Shown piece after piece: positions 58,363-64,000 of a stretch of 64,000 nucleotides of DNA (positions are counted from its first letter, which is position 1; each line of letters begins with the position of its first letter). The notes under the pieces were generated by a model. It made no database searches and was not told the DNA's origin. It saw nothing but the letters and a program-made list of their open reading frames with translations. The translations under genes were made by a program, and so were the position numbers. The DNA is from Thinopyrum elongatum (Eukaryota; Streptophyta; Magnoliopsida; Poales; Poaceae): the NCBI GenBank assembly GCA_011799875.1, contig CM022303.1, positions 737,286,939 through 737,350,938 of the forward strand, read 5' to 3'.

Positions 58363-59915
58363 TGCTACTTGTGAGCTGCGTTGGGATTTTCCCTGAAGAG
58401 GAGGGGAGATGCAGTACAGTAGATATAAGTATTTCCCTCAGTTAAGAACCAAGGTTATCAATCCAGTAGGAGAACCACACAGACCCTAGTGAACAGCACC
58501 TCCACACACAAAAGCAAATACTTGCACCCAACGCGAGCAGGAGGGTTGTCAATCCCCTTGAACTAGTTACTTGCAAGGATTAAATCTTGTATAGGTAGAT
58601 GGATAAATTGCAAAACAAAAGGAAAGTAAAAAAATTGCAGCAAGGTAATTTTGGTTTTTAATAAATGATTAAAGTAGACCCAGGGCCCGTAGTTTTCACT
58701 AGAGGCTTCTCTCTCGACACATAGCATACGATGGCTAAACAAATTACTGTTGGGCAATTGATAGAAAAGCGCATAATTATGACATATTCATGGCAATTAT
58801 CACATATATAGGCATCATGTCTGTGACAAGTAGAACGCCTCCTTCCTGCATCTACTACTATTCCTCCACCAATCGACCGCTATCCAGCATGCATCTATGG
58901 TATTAAGTTCATGACAAACAGAGTAACGCTTTAAGCAAGATGACATGATGTAGACAAAGTAAACCCAATCAATATGAATAACCCCATTATTTTATCCTTA
59001 GTAGCAACAATACAATATGTGTCTTGTCCCCTACTGTTACCGGGATATAGAGCCCCATAAGATTGAACCCACTATAAAGCACCTCCACTGAAGATAAATC
59101 AATCTAGTTGGCCAAACTAAATGGATAGATCGAAGAGAAATACAAAGCTATTATAATCATGCATAATAAAGTTCAGAAAAGACTCAATTACTTTCAATGA
59201 ATAATCTGATCCTAAATCCATAATTCATCGGTTCCTAACAAACACACAGCAAAAGAAGATTACATCGGATAGAACTCCATGAAGATCATGGAGCACATGG
59301 TATTGAAGATCAAAGAGAGAGAAGAAGCCATCTAGCTACTGGCTACGGACCCGTATGTCTGTGGTGAACTACTGACGTATCATCGGAAGGCAGCAAGGAT
59401 GAAATAGAAGGCCTCCGTGATCGATTCCCCCTCCAGCAGAGTACCGAAAAAGGCCTCCAGATGGGATCGAATAAGAACAGAAACTTGCGACGGTGGAAAA
59501 AGTGTTTCGGGTAGCCCTCTATTGGTTTCCCAATATTACATAATTAATAGAAGCAAAATTAGGTCAGACGGAGCCACGTGGGCCCACAAGGTAACATGGC
59601 GCACCCTACCCCTTTGGCGCGCCCTGTTGCCTTGCCGTCTCCATGTTTGTCATCTAATATCCTCCCAATGCTTCGAGGGTCTCTTTTGTCTAGAACAAAT
59701 CATCAAAAAGTTTCATTGCGTTTGGACTTCCTTTGGTATAGATTTTCTGGAAAACCAAAAACAAGCAGAAAACAACAACTGGCACTAGGCACTGGGTTAA
59801 TAGGTTATTTTCCAAAAATGATATTAAATAGCATATATTGCATATAAAGTATCCAATATTGATAATATTATAGCATCAAACAATCAAAAATTATAGATAC
59901 GTCGGAGACGTATCA
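58363..59915 (-). mobile_element. Solo LTR of the Gypsy-type element between X and Y
   Basis: 1553 bp, complete TG...CA ends. Left flank GTCAT (58358-58362) and right flank GTCGT (59916-59920) make a one-mismatch 5-bp target duplication. The LTR-free X-Y junction at 12970 supports insertion at this site. No second LTR or internal part adjoins it on the right. Confidence 0.8.
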
Positions 59916-60200
59916 GTCGTCTCTGCTTCGGGGAGCTGGATGTGACCATGAGCGTTGGTGCAGGTGCAGGCGCCATGTTACGGCATCTCCAACAATGCCA
60001 TATTCTCATACTATCGCAATACATGGAGGGGTAATCATTCTAAGAGAGATGGTTCATTGTTGATAAACTTTCGTACCATAGCCAGGAGAAAAAACTTCCT
60101 TCAAAATTTCGGATGAAATTTGCGAAATCAACGGTTTTCGGTATGGGGCGTGAAAATGTAATCTCGGCCGAAATTTTTGGTCAAATAAGAAGAACTTCCA
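59916..60200. repeat. Y unit, copy 2
   Basis: Matches about 12970-13230 (GGTGCAGGTGCAGGCGCCATG, GGAGGGGTAATCA, ACGGTTTTCGGTATGG). No gene recognised. Confidence 0.72.
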
Positions 60201-60683
60201 GGCATGACGGTTCTAAAGAAAATAAATGTTAATGCTATCACCAGTAGTATTGTTGTGCACTGGTGGAGTGCCTTTGTGCTACTTTGTAGGTTGTGGGTTA
60301 GAGTTTCAAGGTCTACACTTAATTTTTATTAGATATTTTAAAACCCAGAATTTGAATTTGAAAGAATTTTTTGTACTATTTCTATGATATTTTCTAGATT
60401 TCACGAAAATTGTGAATCTCAGTCGGGTGCGAAAACACCAAATTCGGACACTGTGGCTACACGGTACTAGCTAGTACCGTTAATGATGAGACTATAATTA
60501 ATTGGCGCCAAGTAACAAGGACACGACGAGATGTTCATTTTATTATTTTATTCACTACGAAGCACAATATTTTAAGAAAAATGGTTAGTGAGATCAGATG
60601 ACATGGCTGAAGGAGATAGAGGAAAAAATAGTTAGTGGGGATGAAATTTACAGTTAGACACTAGGATACGGCTAACGAAACAT
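60201..60683. repeat. Unassigned 230 bases, then one R unit
   Basis: 60201-60430 has no match that I can see. 60431-60683 is one R unit (AAAACACCAAATTCGGACAC ... TTAGTGGGGATGAAATTT ... GGCTAACGA), matching 18105-18180 plus 18846-19020. It is cut at 60683 by the inverted LTR. Confidence 0.68.
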
Positions 60684-61859
60684 TTCTGGTATGTTGTTTT
60701 TTCTCTGAAACATTTTCGGTTACTCCGAAACATTTTTGGTTTTCTCTCTGAAACTTTTTCGTCTTCTCCAAAACTTTTTCATCGACTTTCTCTCTGGAAC
60801 TATTTCAGTGTCTCCGAAACTTTTCTAGTGACTTTCTATCTGGAACTATTCCAGTGTCTCTGAAACTTTTTCGGTGACTTTCTCTCTAGAACTATTCCAG
60901 TGTCTTCGAAACTTTTTTGGTGACTTTCTCTCTGTCTCCTAACCTGGCATTCAACAGATAGATGACCCTTAAGTGTGTGATCCTGTAGGTTCGGTGAAAT
61001 ATAGACATGACTGAAACTCTTTCCGATCAATGATCAATAGCGGAACTGTGGACATCCATATTGATCCCTATACCCACACGAATGAATATTCGAGTGAACC
61101 TTTAGGTACCGAATGATGTTCCTGTTGCTTCACGATATATTACAAATACCCGAGGTGAGATTTATTGGCACCCCCATGAATCAACATCTTGTTCACTATA
61201 CCAGTTAACTCGTTACTGGTTTTTGTTCTCTATTCTCGTTCCCGCATTCCTGCATCCCTTGTGATCAAATCACACTATGGCTAGCTAGACAATGATGGAT
61301 ACCGTAACACCAAGAGGGCCCCAAGAATATATCTCCATCGTCGGAGGAGCAAATACCAATCTTGAGCTATCTAGTTCTTTGTCATACTTTTCCGTGAACT
61401 CGTAAGCCGCCGTAATAGCCACCCTATTATAATGACATTTAACAAACCCCAAAATTCATGAAGCAAGTCTGAAGGAACTCGATACTCTCATGCAAATGTA
61501 TAACTTTCTTTGAGTTAATAACCATTAACTTGTGATGAATGTATCTCATAGCATAACATCATTTGAGTCGATTCAACACAAGTGTTCTTCTAACATTGTC
61601 TCCTCAAAGTTGTCGGCATAGACATGCCCATGATTAGGAAAACGTCATCATCATGCAGCACTTGAGCTAGTCTTAGAGGCATGACTAGGGATACATTTTC
61701 TCGTTTACTATTCCACACGTGCATATGAGTTTTCCTCTGAGACTTTATGGATATACGGAATCAAGGACCATTGAAGTTATAGCATGGAATGTAAACATAA
61801 TTATCAATATGGAAATAAACAATTACTTTTATTATTGCCTCTACGGCATATTTCCTATA
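60684..61859 (-). mobile_element. Inverted, truncated Copia (Angela-like) LTR
   Basis: On the minus strand it starts TATAGGAAATATGCCGTAGA at 61859, equivalent to the TGTAGGAGATATGC start of the LTR at 36065. It follows that LTR for about 1.1 kb, including the GTTTCGGAG repeats (60700-60930), then ends without the second half. No target duplication: its start lies against the 5'-truncated LTR at 61860. Confidence 0.8.
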
Positions 61860-63314
61860 GTTGGCAAGTCCACACAGAGAGATATGGCCCCTGGAGTTAC
61901 GAGAAGTTTGCTATAAACTTCTGCGAGAGTTATTTGTGCAACAGAGAAGTATGCTAAGTCTTCGAGGAGTATGCTAACGAGAATTTTGTGTGTCAGAATA
62001 GATTCCTAAAAATATTGCTGAGCGGAAGCAATTGCTATGGAGTGTGGTCCGAGAGATATGACTGCAGCGGAGAAGAATGAAGAGCGCGTGAAGACTTAGT
62101 TCTTTTTCGTAGTTTCATTTTCTTCAGTTGAGTCATAGGACCACCGTACTATCAAGAGGGGTTCAAGTATTTCGAGACATTTATCTATGCCGATGCTTAA
62201 CCGAGATATATCCCAAGTGAGTTGAGAGAAATCTCTACGTGTGTTGAGTTATTACTCATAAGCCAGAGAAGAAGTTATTCTAGGCTTCGAGAGAAATGCT
62301 CAAGTAGTGGAGTAAGCTTTTCTTGTTCCTCAATTAAAGTTGCCGTGTGAGTTTGAAAACCGACTGTTGGAAATGTGCCAGTTGGTCATTGGTTGGGCCG
62401 CAGGCCCTGATTGGTCATTTCACCCTCGGGATTGCTCCAGCTATAAATAGCCACCCCCTCCAACCATTGTTGGTTGGCTGCTCCACGTGATTTCACAAGT
62501 GTTGTCTGAGCACCCCTCTCTGATAGATTTGAGCGAATTTTTCTAGGAGAAAACCCCAGACCTTAAACCTTAGATAGTGGTTGAGCATCACATAGATCTA
62601 AGTTGAGAGTTCTTAATCCTATTACTCTTGAGAGCTGCACACTCTCTTGACGGTAAGGCATATGTCTAGAGTGACTAAGACTAATTGTGGTCACCGAAAA
62701 CAAAGTTTGTTGATGGTTTGGAGATCACCAAGAAGTATCTACCACGAGTAAAATCAACTGAAGTTCGAGGCACTTCACGTTGACGAGAATAGGACAGAGA
62801 GAGGTTTGCTCCTATGTTCAATCACAAGTCTCTCCAACTAGACATAGCTCTTTTACAGAAGTGTGAACTGGTCAAACAAACAACTTGTCGCCATCGAGCA
62901 CCACTGGTTCTTTCTCATTACCGCATTACTTTCAATAAAAATTTCGGTTGAGTTATCTCCCGTGTGGTTGTTCATCAGTGACTCTGTATGTTCATTAACC
63001 TCGTGCATTTATATCTGAGTTAATATCATGTTTAGTTTCATTTTAATTCTCATAATTCTTAGGATGATTTGTTACTATGTTCGCAAGATCCTCATCTTGT
63101 GCTATGAGTTATTCTCCTAGCCTCTGTTCCGATAGATTTCTTATCTTTGTTTGCTTAGTTCTATTTTCTAAGTGTTTTCCTTCTGTAGCTTATCTTCTCG
63201 TTGTACTGCTTCTGATAGTTAATTCCGCTGTGCTGTGCTGAGAGTTTTGAAGTTTCAAAAGAAATTTTAAATCTCCCATTCACCTCCCTCTGGTTGATAT
63301 ACTTAGATCCTACA
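61860..63314 (+). mobile_element. Copia-type 5' LTR, slightly 5'-truncated
   Basis: Collinear with 31910-33385 (AGAGATATGGCCCCTGG ... CTATAAATAGCC at 62441 ... GATCCTACA). About the first 90 bases are missing where the inverted LTR abuts. It is followed by a primer-binding site and gag, so it is the 5' LTR of an element rather than a solo LTR. Confidence 0.83.
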
Positions 63315-63315
63315 A

Positions 63316-63332
63316 TTCGTATCTGAGCAAGG
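63316..63332 (+). promoter_or_regulatory. Degenerate primer-binding site (initiator Met tRNA type)
   Basis: TTCGTATCTGAGCAAGG follows the LTR end ACA by a few bases. The usual Copia site reads TGGTATCAGAGC, so two or three positions have changed. Confidence 0.65.
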
Positions 63333-63381
63333 TACTTCTTGACTCTGCTCATTTAGGTATAACCACCTCAGAGTTTTGAGT

Positions 63382-63805
63382 ATGTCATTTGAAGTGAACT
63401 TCAAGTCTGCCAAGAAGATTCATGTCTTCAATGGGAAAGACTAACTCTTCTAGAAGGAGAAGATGAAGATACGTCTGAGGGCTATTGATGAAGATCTGGG
63501 GCATGTGGTCGAGAAAGGCTACGTCGTTGAAGATGACCATTATATCACGCCTTATGAGAAGAAACTTATGCATCTGGATGCTCAAGCCAAGGATGTGATC
63601 TAAAATCATCTCTCAAAGACTTAATTCCTTCGTTACAGAAGATTGGAGAAGTCTAATGATTTCTGGGACAGACTTGAGAAGATTAATGAAGGTGTTTCTA
63701 CTCAGAAAGAGACTCACATTGATATTCTTTGGAACAAGTTTAATCGCTTCAAAAGGATTGGAAATGAAATTGTCCAAGAAACATTTGATTGTTTGAGTGA
63801 TGTTG
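63382..63805 (+). pseudogene. Copia gag, broken by stops and truncated
   Basis: One frame from ATG 63382 encodes MSFEVNFKSAKKIHVFNGKD, KEKMKIRLRAIDEDLGHVVE, KKLMHLDAQAKDVI, RRLEKSNDFWDRLEKINEGV and NRFKRIGNEIVQETFD, the N-terminal gag (UBN2-type) region of plant Copia elements. In-frame stops occur at 63442, 63451, 63601 and 63622. After LSDVDN (about 63805) the gag similarity ends abruptly and different sequence begins. No zinc knuckle, protease or later domain is reached. Confidence 0.82.
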
Positions 63806-64000
63806 ACAATGACAGGGACATCTCCGTCATCACCATCACCAACAACTTCTCCTCTGTTCTCATGGTGACGTGTGAGTAGTTCATCTTCGGGGCTGAGGGT
63901 ATGTACTAGTAGCTAAGTGTTGATCTCTCTCTCTATCATGTTCTTGATGAATTCGATCTTGATGTGTCATGAGCTTTATTAATATAGTTGGATCCTATGA
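63806..64000. other. Probable edge of another LTR retrotransposon
   Basis: TGAGTAGTTCATCTTCGGGG, followed by a CTCTCTCTC patch and GTTGGATCCTATGA, resembles the leader part of common Triticeae Gypsy LTRs (recall, not searched). It continues past the window end, so it cannot be delimited. Confidence 0.4.

Larger units (their letters stand above)
50001..60200 (+). repeat. Segmental duplication, copy 2
   Basis: Collinear partner of 785-13230. Positions correspond at 50408/1193 (TNP2 start), 51709/4012 (CACTA B end), 52186/4465, 53643/5924, 55183/7483 and 58363/10475. The offset shifts only by the copy-specific indels. Here the TNP2 gene continues leftward without interruption. To the right of both copies an R unit follows, so the duplicated block may reach 60683. 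Confidence 0.9.

Overview
This window is repeat-dominated intergenic DNA from a large-genome grass. The element types point to Triticeae (wheat, Aegilops or barley relatives): CACTA elements with TTTAGTCCCGG and TTTGCCGTCTGC subterminal repeats, very long LTRs, a Helitron, and a Mutator-like element carrying a plant mobile domain gene. I found no intact host gene, rRNA, tRNA or CRISPR. Every sizeable coding signal belongs to a transposable element, and almost all are broken.

Layout. 1-784 is the right end of a CACTA element (A). 785-4012 is half of a second CACTA (B, copy 1), itself carrying a solo LTR. Then come the 3' end of a Mutator-like element, an uncharacterised unit (Z), short X units, and LTR plus internal sequence of a minus-strand Gypsy-type element. 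11472-12767 is the start of another CACTA (C). 13252-18089 is a Helitron with a LINE fragment inside. 18090-22500 is an old repeat zone (R) with three small insertions. 23377-31840 is a 5'-truncated Gypsy element whose gag-pol frame carries four in-frame stops, followed by a 3.5-kb LTR. 31891-33385 is a solo Copia-type LTR. 34509-34988 is a large foldback. 34991-52186 is a Mutator-like element with a plant mobile domain pseudogene. That pseudogene is split by a solo LTR (36065-38015), and the element is split by CACTA B (39863-51709, target duplication CAA). CACTA B's transposase is split by CACTA D (47005-48587, target duplication AAG). 52187-60683 repeats the left part of the window. 60684-61859 is an inverted LTR fragment, 61860-63805 a Copia LTR plus broken gag, and the last 200 bases look like the edge of another LTR element.

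How it fits together. The main architectural fact is a direct segmental duplication. 785 to about 13230 matches 50001 to about 60200, including the CACTA B end, its target-site flank and the Mutator-like end beyond it. This gives a relative order: Mutator-like element, then CACTA B, then duplication, then copy-specific events. In copy 1 those events are a solo LTR, CACTA A, CACTA C and a small deletion. The most complete coding module is on the minus strand of CACTA B: a seven-exon gene ending in a Ulp1/C48 cysteine-protease-like domain whose catalytic residues are all still encoded, a TNP2 transposase, and a small coiled-coil protein with a C-terminal membrane segment just upstream of TNP2. 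Percent identities were judged by eye, not computed.
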